Part shown: positions 31,328-40,007 of the stretch, in pieces
How positions within the stretch are numbered: the stretch's first letter is position 1
How the letters are laid out: each line of letters opens with the position of its first letter
Source: Anaerolineae bacterium
GTDB taxonomy: Bacteria; Chloroflexota; Anaerolineae; Aggregatilineales; Phototrophicaceae
Direction: 5' to 3'
Assembly (NCBI GenBank): GCA_022843745.1
Contig: JALHNB010000056.1
Span: 1-44,871, forward strand
Length of the DNA: 44,871 bases
Translations under genes and position numbers: made by a program
Notes under the pieces: generated by a model
Told to the model about the DNA's origin: nothing
The model's database searches: none
What the model saw: the letters and a program-made list of their open reading frames with translations, nothing else

Positions 31328-31880
31328 GCTTTAGCGCATCCAGGCTGACCACACCAATAAATGGCAGATTGCGGAATTTGTCGTCCAGGTCAAGCCCATA
31401 GCCAAAGACAAATTTGTCCTCGATCTGGAAGCCGGTGTAATCAACTGGGATTGGCACGGTGCGCCGCGAGGCTTTATCCAGAAGGGTACAAAGTTTCAGG
31501 CTTGCAGGCTTACGGGCTTCCAGCATATCCATCACAAATCGCAGCGTGTTACCGCTGTCAATAATGTCTTCCACAATCAAGATATGGCGATCACGAACCT
31601 GTACGCTCAAGTCCATTTCGATGCGGACGTTACCCGACGATTCACGTACCCCTTTGCCATAGCTCGAAATCGCCAGGAAGTCGATCTCGTGTGGTGTATC
31701 AATATGGCGCATCAAATCGGTCAAAAACATGACACCCCCTTTGAGGACGCAGATCAGGAGGAGATCGTCAAAAGCAGCATAATCATCTGAAATTTGCTGT
31801 CCAAGCTCAATGACACGTTTTTGGAGGGTCGATTCGTCAATCAGAATTTCTTGAAGATATTTTTCATAGGCGAGTGCCAT
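31320..31880 (-). CDS. hpt: Hypoxanthine phosphoribosyltransferase
   Basis: 186 aa. Salvages hypoxanthine and guanine to IMP and GMP with PRPP in the cytosol. The PRPP loop is VEDIIDSGNTL (103-113), with the acidic pair E104-D105; an N-terminal lid with LICVLKGGVMFLTDL (41-55) and the flexible loop around SSYGKGVRESSGNVRIE (72-88) match bacterial HPRTs. It overlaps cca by 8 bp. The FHA gene lies 63 bp upstream on the same strand without a clear terminator between, so the order FHA-hpt-cca may be one transcript. Confidence 0.92.
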   Translation of the reverse strand: MALAYEKYLQEILIDESTLQKRVIELGQQISDDYAAFDDLLLICVLKGGVMFLTDLMRHIDTPHEIDFLAISSYGKGVRESSGNVRIEMDLSVQVRDRHILIVEDIIDSGNTLRFVMDMLEARKPASLKLCTLLDKASRRTVPIPVDYTGFQIEDKFVFGYGLDLDDKFRNLPFIGVVSLDALKHE

Positions 31881-31943
31881 AGGGAGATGTCCTTACGAAG
31901 TGAAATACAGCTAAAGCTCAGGCACACGCGGATGATAACGCGA

Positions 31944-32450
31944 TTATCCAAACATGATCTGAACCGCGAGTCGTCCGAGAATAAATTCATCCCCTCGGCG
32001 AAGTATCTGCGGCTGATTGGGGGTCAGGCGTTCACCTTTAAAAAATGAACCATTGGTGCTGCCCAGGTCGATGATATACAGATGTCCGTCTTTGAATTCA
32101 AGCCGGGCGTGTTCGCGCGAAACCCCACGTTCCGATGCGCCAAAGCGTGTCAGGTCGATATTCGGGCGGGTGGTGCTTTTATGATCGGCGCGTCCCAGTG
32201 TAATTGAAAGGTTGTCCTTCAGATAAATCTGCTCGGTCATCCCCCGGATAATCAAAATGATCTCGTGTTCGGGTGTTGACGACAGGATGTCATCCTGATG
32301 CGCGGCATCGGCGAGACGACGGAGTCGGCTTGCTCCACCCGTCAGAATCAAAGTATCTGTTCCCGGAGATGACAGCGCGTTATCTTCGTCATGTGGCTGG
32401 AGTGGTGCAGTTTGTCCCAGATCAGAATCAGGTTGATCGTTCATTTTCAT
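31944..32450 (-). CDS. FHA-domain protein
   Basis: 168 aa. The C-terminal FHA domain (about 75-165) contains the phosphothreonine-binding core: ITLGRADHKST, then SERGVSREHARLEF with the conserved Ser-Arg-x-His, and IIDLGSTNGSF. The N-terminal 70 residues are acidic, polar and low in hydrophobic content (NDQPDSDLGQTAPLQPHDED), likely a flexible tail that could itself carry phosphorylation sites. FHA proteins read phosphothreonine and usually work with Ser/Thr kinases; no kinase lies in the window. A TATAAT box serves its promoter. Confidence 0.85.
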   Translation of the reverse strand: MKMNDQPDSDLGQTAPLQPHDEDNALSSPGTDTLILTGGASRLRRLADAAHQDDILSSTPEHEIILIIRGMTEQIYLKDNLSITLGRADHKSTTRPNIDLTRFGASERGVSREHARLEFKDGHLYIIDLGSTNGSFFKGERLTPNQPQILRRGDEFILGRLAVQIMFG

Positions 32451-32459
32451 TACAATTGG

Positions 32460-32511
32460 TTGTAAACTTGCAGATTACGTTCATTATAGCATTGTTTATG
32501 CCCTTACCAAA
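32460..32511. promoter_or_regulatory. Overlapping divergent promoters with a shared -10 core
   Basis: On the minus strand TTTGGT (32511-32506) and TATAAT (32488-32483) are 17 bp apart, ahead of the FHA gene. On the plus strand TTGTAA (32460-32465) and ATTATA (32483-32488) are 17 bp apart, ahead of the kinase gene. The -10 core is the same six base pairs read in both directions, so transcription in one direction should hinder the other. Confidence 0.45.
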
Positions 32512-32516
32512 GCATT

Positions 32517-34241
32517 ATGGTCACATTAATCAGCATCTCATCCCCACGTACCACAGTTTGTGTCACATTTCCCGATGGCCTGGTGCTGGAAGGGCCTATC
32601 GGTTCAACGGTTGAATCTTTCCTCATCGCCGCACAGCAGCACAGGCCAGAACAGCACAGCAGTACCCTGATGGGTGGGATTCTCGATGGCAGGCTGCGCG
32701 AATTATCCTATCCGATTGTGCAGGATGCAGTATTAGATTCGGTTTCGCTTTCCAGCAGTGACGGTGGCCGCATTTACCGTCGATCTCTGGCGATGCTGCT
32801 GGCAACCGCAATTGAGGAATTGTGGCCGGGTCAAAAAGTAACCGTTAATTATGCCGTTCCCGATGGTGGTTTCTATTGCAGACTTTTGCATCACCCACCA
32901 CTCGATTCTAATGAACTGGCGCGGCTCGAAAATCATATGCGTCAGATCGTCGCTGACAATGACCCGATTACCAAACGTGTTGTTCCATTGGACGAGGCGA
33001 CTGAGCTTTTTCGAGCGCGTCATGACGAAGACAAAGTACGCCTGCTGGAACAGCGCACCCGTAATGAACTGACCCTCTACACGCTGCGTGGGCGTGATGA
33101 CTATTATTACGGTTATATGGTTCCGTCAACGGGTTATCTTCAGGTATTCCGTCTCATGAGAGCCGATGGCGGCTTTATACTGCAATATCCACGCAAAGAA
33201 AATCCAACGATTCTGGGCGACCTGGCGGCAGCGGGAAAATTGACGCGCGTTTTTCAGGAAGCTGATGACTGGCTGCAACGCATGGAAATCGAAGACATCG
33301 GCAGCCTGAACCGCGCGGTGCGTGAAGACCGTGTGGCAGAACTCATTCTGGTGGCGGAAGCCCTCCACGAGCAGCGCATCGCCTATATCGCTCGCGAAAT
33401 TTACGATAAACACCAGACACAAGGTGTGCGATTGGTGCTGATTGCCGGGCCGACATCCTCCGGCAAAACGACATTTTCCAAGCGGCTGGCGATTCAACTC
33501 CTGGCGCATGGGCTGCGTCCATTCACGCTGGAACTCGACAATTATTTTGTCAACCGCGACCTGACACCCAAAGACAAAAATGGCGATTACGATTTTGAAG
33601 CGCTGCGGGCGGTAAATCTGGCGCTTTTCAACGAACACCTGCTCAGATTGATTGGTGGTGAGGAAGTACGGCTACCGCTTTTCGACTTTGTGCATGGCCT
33701 GAGTCTGGAAGGCGTGTTGGCGCGTCTGCGTGAAAATCAGATCATTATTGTTGAGGGGATTCACGGCCTGAATCCCTCGCTGGTGCCGGATATTCCCCCC
33801 AACGTCATTTATCGCGTCTACGTTTCGGCGCTCACCCAGCTTAATATCGACTCGCATAACCGTGTACCAACCACCGATGTGCGTCTGCTGCGTCGCATCG
33901 TTCGTGATGCCGCGCACCGGGGCAACTCGGCAACCGCTACCCTGCTGCGCTGGGAAAGTGTGCGCCGGGGCGAAAAGCTGAATATTTTCCCGTATCAGGA
34001 AAATGCCGATGCGATGTTTAATTCCGCGCTGATGTACGAACTGGCGGCGCTTCGGGCTTTGGCAGAGCCGCTGCTGCTCCAGGTAACACCCGCTACCCCG
34101 CCGCATATTGAGGCCAACCGCCTCTTGTCATTTTTGCGCTGGGTGCAGCCGCTTTCGCCCGATCAGGAAGCAATGATCCCGGACACGTCACTGCTGCGCG
34201 AATTTATCGGCGGCTCGATCTTGCAGGATTATCGTCCCTGA
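32517..34241 (+). CDS. udk: TGS-domain nucleoside (uridine) kinase family protein
   Basis: 574 aa in two parts. The N-terminal half (about 12-200) resembles the TGS and second-additional domains of ThrRS (VTFPDGLVLEGPIGSTVESF ...). The C-terminal half is a P-loop uridine kinase: Walker A G311-PTSSGKTT, then LDNYFVNRD, LPLFDF, the IIIVEGIHGL block and the RRIVRDAAHRG region used to bind the nucleoside. Such enzymes phosphorylate uridine and related nucleosides, but the physiological substrate of TGS-containing versions is uncertain, and ThrRS relation gives no clue to RNA binding. It is divergent from the FHA gene with a 66-bp gap and convergent with the next gene (8-bp gap). Confidence 0.88.
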   Translation: MVTLISISSPRTTVCVTFPDGLVLEGPIGSTVESFLIAAQQHRPEQHSSTLMGGILDGRLRELSYPIVQDAVLDSVSLSSSDGGRIYRRSLAMLLATAIEELWPGQKVTVNYAVPDGGFYCRLLHHPPLDSNELARLENHMRQIVADNDPITKRVVPLDEATELFRARHDEDKVRLLEQRTRNELTLYTLRGRDDYYYGYMVPSTGYLQVFRLMRADGGFILQYPRKENPTILGDLAAAGKLTRVFQEADDWLQRMEIEDIGSLNRAVREDRVAELILVAEALHEQRIAYIAREIYDKHQTQGVRLVLIAGPTSSGKTTFSKRLAIQLLAHGLRPFTLELDNYFVNRDLTPKDKNGDYDFEALRAVNLALFNEHLLRLIGGEEVRLPLFDFVHGLSLEGVLARLRENQIIIVEGIHGLNPSLVPDIPPNVIYRVYVSALTQLNIDSHNRVPTTDVRLLRRIVRDAAHRGNSATATLLRWESVRRGEKLNIFPYQENADAMFNSALMYELAALRALAEPLLLQVTPATPPHIEANRLLSFLRWVQPLSPDQEAMIPDTSLLREFIGGSILQDYRP

Positions 34242-34249
34242 AAAAGCTG

Positions 34250-36121
34250 TCACGTCGAGCGCGTAAACAGCACAGGCAAATTGTGCAGGATAACGATCAC
34301 CAGCGTGGCGACGACCAAACGCCACAAATTCGGATAACGCTGCCGCAGTTCCAGCAAAAAAACCCCGGCGAGGATCGCTGTCAGCGGAAAGATGTGGAGC
34401 AGATAGGTTGCTTTGATGGTGTCGCCATCAATATCGGGGTAGCGAATAATAAACCACAGATAGCCGGAAATCGAAACGACAACACATAAAAACAGAAATA
34501 CTAAAGCACCATTTTGCGAATCACTGTCGCCCCAGCGCCGCGCCAGAAATCTCAAGAAATACACTGCGCCAAGTCCGATTCCCAACAGCAAAATCAGAGT
34601 CGGAAAAAGTGAAACCGCGTTCACTCTGCCCATATAGGCCAGCAGATAATCCGGCATCGGCGAACTGGCAGACAGCACAAAAACACCTTCTGAGTCGCCC
34701 CAAATCTCTGTGTAGAACTTTGGAATCAGATGGTCGGAGACAGCTAACCCAAACGGCGATGTAAATAATCGCCCATCGCCAAGCCCGTAGTAAAAATCAG
34801 GCGGGTGATTATTAAGCGTAAAATTTGGCCTCGGCTGGCGGTTAAAGGCTGTTAATGTGCCATAGGACAGATAGAGATGGGCATAAAACCAGCCGCCGAC
34901 CACCATCGCGATCAGACCGGACAGAATCGCAAAGCGCATAAAATGTTGAACGTGGCAGCGACATTTCCATAAAAAGAGAATGCCCCATATCAACATTGCA
35001 ACCAGCGTGAACGCGCCCCACTGACGGCTCAACATGATGAGGCCGATAGCGATGCCCATTTTGACCGCATCTGATAATGATGGCTGATAATTTTGTCGAA
35101 AAATCATCAGCGTTTGGTAGATCAGATAAAGCGAAAACAGCACGACAAACGGCTCACCTCGCATCGCGCTCAACGATTTATAGTAGACGGGCAGCATCCC
35201 AAAGATCACCAGAGCGAGGATTTTGAGGTGCATATCATTCGGGCGAATGATGCCGCATATTTTGAGTAGATAGAAAGTAATGCCTAAAGACGCGATGACA
35301 TTTTGCAGTTGTCCGACTTTTTTCGCAGCCATTGAGCAGGTGTTATCGCAGGTTTCATTATTGCCGCGCAGCAGCCGGGACGTAAGCGCTGGCAGCACAT
35401 AGGACAGCGGCGGCGAAAACGCTTCATAGCTTTCATCCAGTGTCGGCAGCCGAAATTCCGCGAGTACATCGACATAAGCCAGATGCGCTGTTGCGTCATA
35501 GCCGATATTCGGATCGTGCCGGATCGTGTTGACCAGAACGATCAGATTGATGGCGAGAAAAACCACAACCAGAGCCACATTGAGCCGACCAAGCTGCTGA
35601 AACGGCTCTATAAGCGCATAGATAAGTTTGCGATTTTCCAGGTGAGACACGTCAAAACCAGCCGGAAACCGCACGACAAGCAGTACAAAAATCACACCCA
35701 AAATCAGTGGCAGCCCCAGATAAATGAGCATTGACTCGCCCACTTCAATTGTGATGGGGTATTCGTGCCACGTTTCGTCCGCCAACTGAACGCGCAGCAC
35801 CGGGGTTGAATAACTCGCGCCAGGTTTCACACACCACTCGCGCTGTTCCTGCCCAACGGTAGGGTTCAAACTCAGCCAGACTTCCCGAACGCCTTCAACA
35901 TCCCACTCAAGCAGTACGCACTCTCCTGCACCGAAAACCCGCGTCCGATCAGCCGAAAAGTGTATGGTTGAGTCGCCGATCTGGTCGGTCAGGGTAACGC
36001 CGGAGGGCAAATTTACAAAGATAAAGACAAAACTAACGACAAGCAGTGCGCTGGAAAGCAGCAATATGGCTGCACCAACGCGACTTCGAAAAAATCGCAT
36101 ATTGTTCACAACTTCTGACAT
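34250..36121 (-). CDS. Polytopic membrane protein of the GT-C (GT39/ArnT-like) type
   Basis: About 624 aa from ATG 36121 (ATG 36100 and 36133 are alternatives). Upstream in-frame codons back to 36175 lie before the likely transcription start, so they are not used. The N-terminal segment includes a first membrane span (14-37) and a beta-rich extracytoplasmic domain (about 40-120); then 9-11 spans. The loop motif IGYDATAHLAYVDVLAEFRLP with DESYEAFSPPLSYVLPA matches the first-loop Asp/Glu and PPL pattern of lipid-sugar dependent glycosyltransferases. The sugar acceptor is unknown. It converges on the nucleoside kinase gene and diverges from the Hsp70 gene. Confidence 0.75.
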   Translation of the reverse strand: MSEVVNNMRFFRSRVGAAILLLSSALLVVSFVFIFVNLPSGVTLTDQIGDSTIHFSADRTRVFGAGECVLLEWDVEGVREVWLSLNPTVGQEQREWCVKPGASYSTPVLRVQLADETWHEYPITIEVGESMLIYLGLPLILGVIFVLLVVRFPAGFDVSHLENRKLIYALIEPFQQLGRLNVALVVVFLAINLIVLVNTIRHDPNIGYDATAHLAYVDVLAEFRLPTLDESYEAFSPPLSYVLPALTSRLLRGNNETCDNTCSMAAKKVGQLQNVIASLGITFYLLKICGIIRPNDMHLKILALVIFGMLPVYYKSLSAMRGEPFVVLFSLYLIYQTLMIFRQNYQPSLSDAVKMGIAIGLIMLSRQWGAFTLVAMLIWGILFLWKCRCHVQHFMRFAILSGLIAMVVGGWFYAHLYLSYGTLTAFNRQPRPNFTLNNHPPDFYYGLGDGRLFTSPFGLAVSDHLIPKFYTEIWGDSEGVFVLSASSPMPDYLLAYMGRVNAVSLFPTLILLLGIGLGAVYFLRFLARRWGDSDSQNGALVFLFLCVVVSISGYLWFIIRYPDIDGDTIKATYLLHIFPLTAILAGVFLLELRQRYPNLWRLVVATLVIVILHNLPVLFTRST

Positions 36122-36154
36122 TAGGATTAACATTCGACGGAAAATTGAGCGCTC

Positions 36155-36160
36155 ATTATA
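36155..36160 (-). promoter_or_regulatory. -10 box of the GT-C-like gene
   Basis: A perfect TATAAT lies on the minus strand; no good -35 is at the right distance (ACTGAA at 17 bp). It places the transcript start near 36148, downstream of the longest in-frame ATG at 36175 and upstream of the ATGs at 36133, 36121 and 36100. Confidence 0.45.
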
Positions 36161-36270
36161 GCGTGGATATTCCAATCTTCAGTTACGAACAATTTCTCAT
36201 AACTATTCCACAAAAAAACCTGATATATACTGAAGTTAGGAAACACTAACAAACTTCCCACAGGATAAAC

Positions 36271-37869
36271 ATGGGTCACAAACTCGCCATTGATCTGGGT
36301 ACAACCAATACCGTCATCGCCCGTTGGGATGAAAGCGCCGCGCAGCCTGAAGTCGTTCGCATTCCGGGGCTGACAATTGCCGATGATGGGCGACCAGCGC
36401 TTGTACCGTCGCTGATTTACGTCCAGGACGGCAAAACAGGCAGCGTGAATATCGGCCAGGTCATCCGTGATAAAGGTTTGGATCGACAAACAGATAATCG
36501 TTTATTTCGCAATTTCAAACGCGGCATTGTCTCCGCACCCGCACCCGACCCACGCCTCATTGATGATGTTTTATGGGGCGACAAGGACGCAGGACGCAGC
36601 TTTGTCCGCACACTGATCGAAGCGATGCCTTACAAAAAAGATGATATTGACCAGCTTGTCCTCACCGCCCCCGTCGCCTCATTCGAGGGCTATCTGGCGT
36701 GGCTTAACGAAGTGATGGACGAACTGGCAGCCGAAAAAATCCGCATCGTGGACGAATCGACGGCGGCGGCTCTGGGCTATGCTGTCACCAAGCCCGGCGC
36801 GGTGGTGCTGGTGTTCGATTTTGGCGGCGGGACACTGGATTTATCGCTGGTACAGCTCCCGGAAAGCCGCGAAAAAACAGGCGGTATCCTGCGCTGGCTG
36901 CTCAAATCCAACGCGAACCAGCATTCCGCCAAAGTCATCGCAAAAGCCGGACGCATTATTGGCGGCAGTGATGTCGATCAATGGATGCTGGCGGACGTAT
37001 TGAAGCGCACGAACCTGACGACGCAAAACCTTGGCAGTGATTATCCGCGCTTGTTGACAGCCTGTGAACACGCAAAAATCGCGCTTTCCACTGAGGAAAC
37101 AGTGAATATTTCGTTTGGTGCAGGCGGCAAAACCTATGATGTGGTTTATACCCGTGATGAGCTTGAAGCGCTGCTCGATACGAATGGCTTTTTCAGTGCT
37201 TTGCGTCGTGTCGTCGATAAAGTCATGCACGTTGCCCGTCAGCGCGGTATTTTTAAAGAGGATATTCACTATGTGTTGATGGTCGGCGGCACATCGCTCA
37301 TGCCTTCTGTACAGGAAGCACTAGGGCTATATTTTACCGATATGGCCGTCCGCGCCGATAAGCCATTTACCGCCGTTGCGGAGGGTGCGTTACAAGTCGC
37401 GGCAGGCTTTGGCCTGGAAGATTATCTCGTTCACAGCTATGGCATCCGCCATCTCGACCCCGAAAGCGGCACACACGAGTACGACGAGATTATTCCAATG
37501 GGAAGCGGCTATCCGACACCAGCGCCGATTGAAGTTGTGCTGGGATCAGCGCATGACAATCAGGAATCGATTGAATTTGTGATCGGCGAAATCGACTCGG
37601 ATGCCGTCTCGATGATCGAAGTACAATACGAAAATGGGCAAGCGGTTTTCGTCGCTCAAGGCAACACCAGCGCACAGCAGATCATCCCACTCAACGAAGA
37701 AGGCGCACTCAATATCCTGGCGAAACTCGATCCCAAAGGCAAACCCGGCGAAGAACGCATCAAAGCGCAGTTCAGCATTGATGACCGCCGCCGTTTACGC
37801 CTGACCGTTACCGACCTGAAAACCAATAAACAACTGCTCAATGATGCGGTTGTCGCTACACTACGTTAG
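36271..37869 (+). CDS. Hsp70-family protein lacking the helical lid
   Basis: 532 aa, shorter than DnaK (about 610-640). The nucleotide-binding domain is complete: AIDLGTTNT (6-14), K83 in FRNFKRG at the DnaK catalytic-Lys position, DESTAAALGY (161-170), VFDFGGGTLDLSLV (181-194) and VLMVGGTSLMP (335-345). A beta-rich region follows (about 400-530) with QVSM/VQYENGQAVFVAQGN-like strands and ends without the alpha-helical lid and without an EEVD tail. The DnaK-type interdomain linker DLLLLD is not evident. So it should bind and hydrolyse ATP, but client trapping must differ from DnaK. AGGATAAAC precedes the ATG by a proper distance. It is followed at 8 bp by a HEAT-repeat gene. Confidence 0.88.
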   Translation: MGHKLAIDLGTTNTVIARWDESAAQPEVVRIPGLTIADDGRPALVPSLIYVQDGKTGSVNIGQVIRDKGLDRQTDNRLFRNFKRGIVSAPAPDPRLIDDVLWGDKDAGRSFVRTLIEAMPYKKDDIDQLVLTAPVASFEGYLAWLNEVMDELAAEKIRIVDESTAAALGYAVTKPGAVVLVFDFGGGTLDLSLVQLPESREKTGGILRWLLKSNANQHSAKVIAKAGRIIGGSDVDQWMLADVLKRTNLTTQNLGSDYPRLLTACEHAKIALSTEETVNISFGAGGKTYDVVYTRDELEALLDTNGFFSALRRVVDKVMHVARQRGIFKEDIHYVLMVGGTSLMPSVQEALGLYFTDMAVRADKPFTAVAEGALQVAAGFGLEDYLVHSYGIRHLDPESGTHEYDEIIPMGSGYPTPAPIEVVLGSAHDNQESIEFVIGEIDSDAVSMIEVQYENGQAVFVAQGNTSAQQIIPLNEEGALNILAKLDPKGKPGEERIKAQFSIDDRRRLRLTVTDLKTNKQLLNDAVVATLR

Positions 37870-37877
37870 GGGGTTTG

Positions 37878-39011
37878 ATGACCACAACAATCACCGGACG
37901 TGAACCACGCCTGGCATCTGGCACTGGCAAACAAGGACTGCGGCGGTTGTCGCTGCGCCGACTAGCGACGATGATTAACGTCCTGCCACCAGAAGCCATC
38001 TCGCTCGATGCTGCCGCCGAGATGCTGCGCAACGATGAATTTTTCGTGCGTTACAACGCCGCCAAAATGCTCGGACGGCGTGGAGATCGCGATGCCCGCA
38101 TGATTATGCAGGAGGCGCTGACCAATGGCGAACCGCCTTCGCGTGCCAGCGTCGCCCGCCATCTTTATGGCTTTTCGTGGTTTGCCGCCGAGCCACTCAT
38201 CAAACTGGCGCTCAAGGATAAAGATGCGCGTGTGCGTGAAGGCGCGATTTATGCCCTGTGTGATCTGCGCGAACTCAACGCCTACCAATTGCTGGTTGAG
38301 GCCCTGGCCAACGAAGTGGACGATGTGCGTTCAGCCGCCGCGTGGGGATTGCGCGATTGTCAGGACCCGGCAGCCGTCCCCGTGCTTCAGGTCGTCCTCA
38401 AGGCGCAAGACCCTGATGTGCGGATCAAAGCCTTAGAAGCATTAGGCGCGAATGACACGCCGGAAGCCATGCCCGTCGTCCGCAATGCGATGAACGACCC
38501 CGAACCGGATGTCAAATATGCGGCGACTCTCAGCCTGCTCGAACTAGCGGGCGAACAGTGGTTGCAGGAACTTTCGGGCATCATCGGGCGCACCAGCGGT
38601 GTCACGCTTCAACAAGTGCTGCGCGGATTCTTCCACGCCAGCAATTACCTGAAAATTGACATCGCCAAAAGCAAAACCGCCGACATGATGATCGACGCGC
38701 TGGAAACCGCCCTGCTGGATGATATGCCAGCCACACGTATGGCGGTGATCTGGCCGCTGGCGTGGATGCGCCACGAACGCACCCCAACGATCCTGCGGCA
38801 GGCTTATCGGCGCGAACGTGATGCGGATGTTAAAGCGCAAATGGTGCGTATCGCGACCAGCCTGATGGCCGAAAACACGGGCGCAGGCAGCGCTGTAAAT
38901 GTCGCACAGGAAATCTTGCAGGATGCGCTGCAAAGCAAAGATGAGCATGTGCGCCAGGTCGCCGAAGACATTGCTAAACGCTCAAAAGCATCGCCTGCGG
39001 CAGCGAGTTAA
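37878..39011 (+). CDS. HEAT-repeat protein paired with Hsp70
   Basis: 377 aa from ATG 37878 (AGGGGG at 37868-37873); TTG 37875 is an alternative. From about residue 25 to 260 there are HEAT (PBS-lyase-like) repeats, recognisable in AEMLRNDEFFVRYNAAKMLG, DARVREGAIYALCDL, DDVRSAAAWGLRD and DPDVRIKALEALGAN. The last third is also helical but more irregular. No catalytic domain or signal peptide. It starts 8 bp after the Hsp70 stop, so the two are one unit. In eukaryotes armadillo/HEAT proteins such as HspBP1 and Fes1 are exchange factors for Hsp70; a bacterial analogue here is an inference. It is also possible that the pair forms a scaffold-type unit with clients of its own. Confidence 0.8.
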   Translation: MTTTITGREPRLASGTGKQGLRRLSLRRLATMINVLPPEAISLDAAAEMLRNDEFFVRYNAAKMLGRRGDRDARMIMQEALTNGEPPSRASVARHLYGFSWFAAEPLIKLALKDKDARVREGAIYALCDLRELNAYQLLVEALANEVDDVRSAAAWGLRDCQDPAAVPVLQVVLKAQDPDVRIKALEALGANDTPEAMPVVRNAMNDPEPDVKYAATLSLLELAGEQWLQELSGIIGRTSGVTLQQVLRGFFHASNYLKIDIAKSKTADMMIDALETALLDDMPATRMAVIWPLAWMRHERTPTILRQAYRRERDADVKAQMVRIATSLMAENTGAGSAVNVAQEILQDALQSKDEHVRQVAEDIAKRSKASPAAAS

Positions 39012-39074
39012 CGCCAATTTGGAACTTCGCGCGGCATCTTATCGTCTTTGATTACACCACTAAAGGAGTCAATC

Positions 39075-40007
39075 ATGAACAGACGATGGATAGCAATCAC
39101 AGTCACTTTGATACTTTGTATGTTAGCAGCCTGCGCCTCGCAAAATGCCGCGCCAGAATTATCGTTAGTGTCGGGAACTGTCAATGAACCCGCGGGGGCA
39201 TTTGACCAGAGATCAGGGGAACAGCAAGGACAATCAGGCTATTATGCCGTAAATGAAGAAATCGCCGATGGGCAACAACCGAATGCGCCGCCTGAAGACC
39301 TGCTGCGTGTGATCCTCAAAAACGCATCGGTGAATATCACCGTCAATGATTCAACCGCCAAAGTTGCTGAAATTACCGCGATGGCCGAGGCAATGGGCGG
39401 CTGGGTCGTGTCGTCGAACAGCTACAGCAGCACCAATCATGCAGGCGAGCCTGTGACCTATGGCAGCATCACCGTTCGTGTTCCTGCCGAACGCCTGCAT
39501 GAGGCGATTGAGCGCATCAAAACCGATGTCATTTCAGTTGAGTCGGAAAGCATCAATGGGCAGGATGTCACGCAGGAATATGTTGATCTTTCCAGCCAAC
39601 TGACCAATTTGCAGGCCACCGAACGCCAGCTTCAGACGGTGATGGAGACTGCCCGCAGAGTCGAAGATGTCCTGGCTGTCCAGCGCGAATTGACCAATGT
39701 TCAGGGGCAGATTGAAGTTATCCAGGGCAGACTCAAATATTTTGATGAAGCGTCTACATTTTCGTCCATTCAAATTGAGATCAGGCCACCCATCCCCGGC
39801 GTTGTGGAAGCCCAGAATGCAGCCTGGAATCCTGGCGAAACTGTCGAAAACGCGCTGAGTGTTTTGCTCGGTGTGACGCAGTTTGTCGTTGACTCCGCCA
39901 TCACGATCATTATTGTGGGACTGCCATTTGTGCTGGTGATCGGCATTCCAGTGTGGCTGATCTGGCGTCGTCGCCGTATGATACGGTCATCGCAGCCAGC
40001 GACCTAA
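39075..40007 (+). CDS. DUF4349 lipoprotein
   Basis: 310 aa from ATG 39075, with AAAGGAG 7 nt upstream. A lipoprotein signal peptide ends in the lipobox LAAC with Cys20. The DUF4349 domain (about 70-250) reads LLRVILKNASVNITVNDSTA, then MAEAMGGWVVSSN, SITVRVPAERLHEAIERI, then a coiled-coil (LTNLQATERQLQTVMETARR, VQRELTNVQGQIEVIQGRL). A membrane segment follows near the C-terminus (about 282-302) and a basic end (WRRRRMI), so the protein is anchored by lipid at the N-terminus and by a helix at the C-terminus. DUF4349 proteins are uncharacterised. It follows the HEAT gene by 63 bp on the same strand and overlaps the convergent gene by 4 bp at its end. Confidence 0.85.
   Translation: MNRRWIAITVTLILCMLAACASQNAAPELSLVSGTVNEPAGAFDQRSGEQQGQSGYYAVNEEIADGQQPNAPPEDLLRVILKNASVNITVNDSTAKVAEITAMAEAMGGWVVSSNSYSSTNHAGEPVTYGSITVRVPAERLHEAIERIKTDVISVESESINGQDVTQEYVDLSSQLTNLQATERQLQTVMETARRVEDVLAVQRELTNVQGQIEVIQGRLKYFDEASTFSSIQIEIRPPIPGVVEAQNAAWNPGETVENALSVLLGVTQFVVDSAITIIIVGLPFVLVIGIPVWLIWRRRRMIRSSQPAT

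Noticed and set aside
36235-36250. GTTAG-N6-CTAAC as a CIRCE heat-shock element before the Hsp70 gene
   Set aside because: It is only a 5-bp inverted repeat and does not match the CIRCE consensus TTAGCACTC-N9-GAGTGCTAA.
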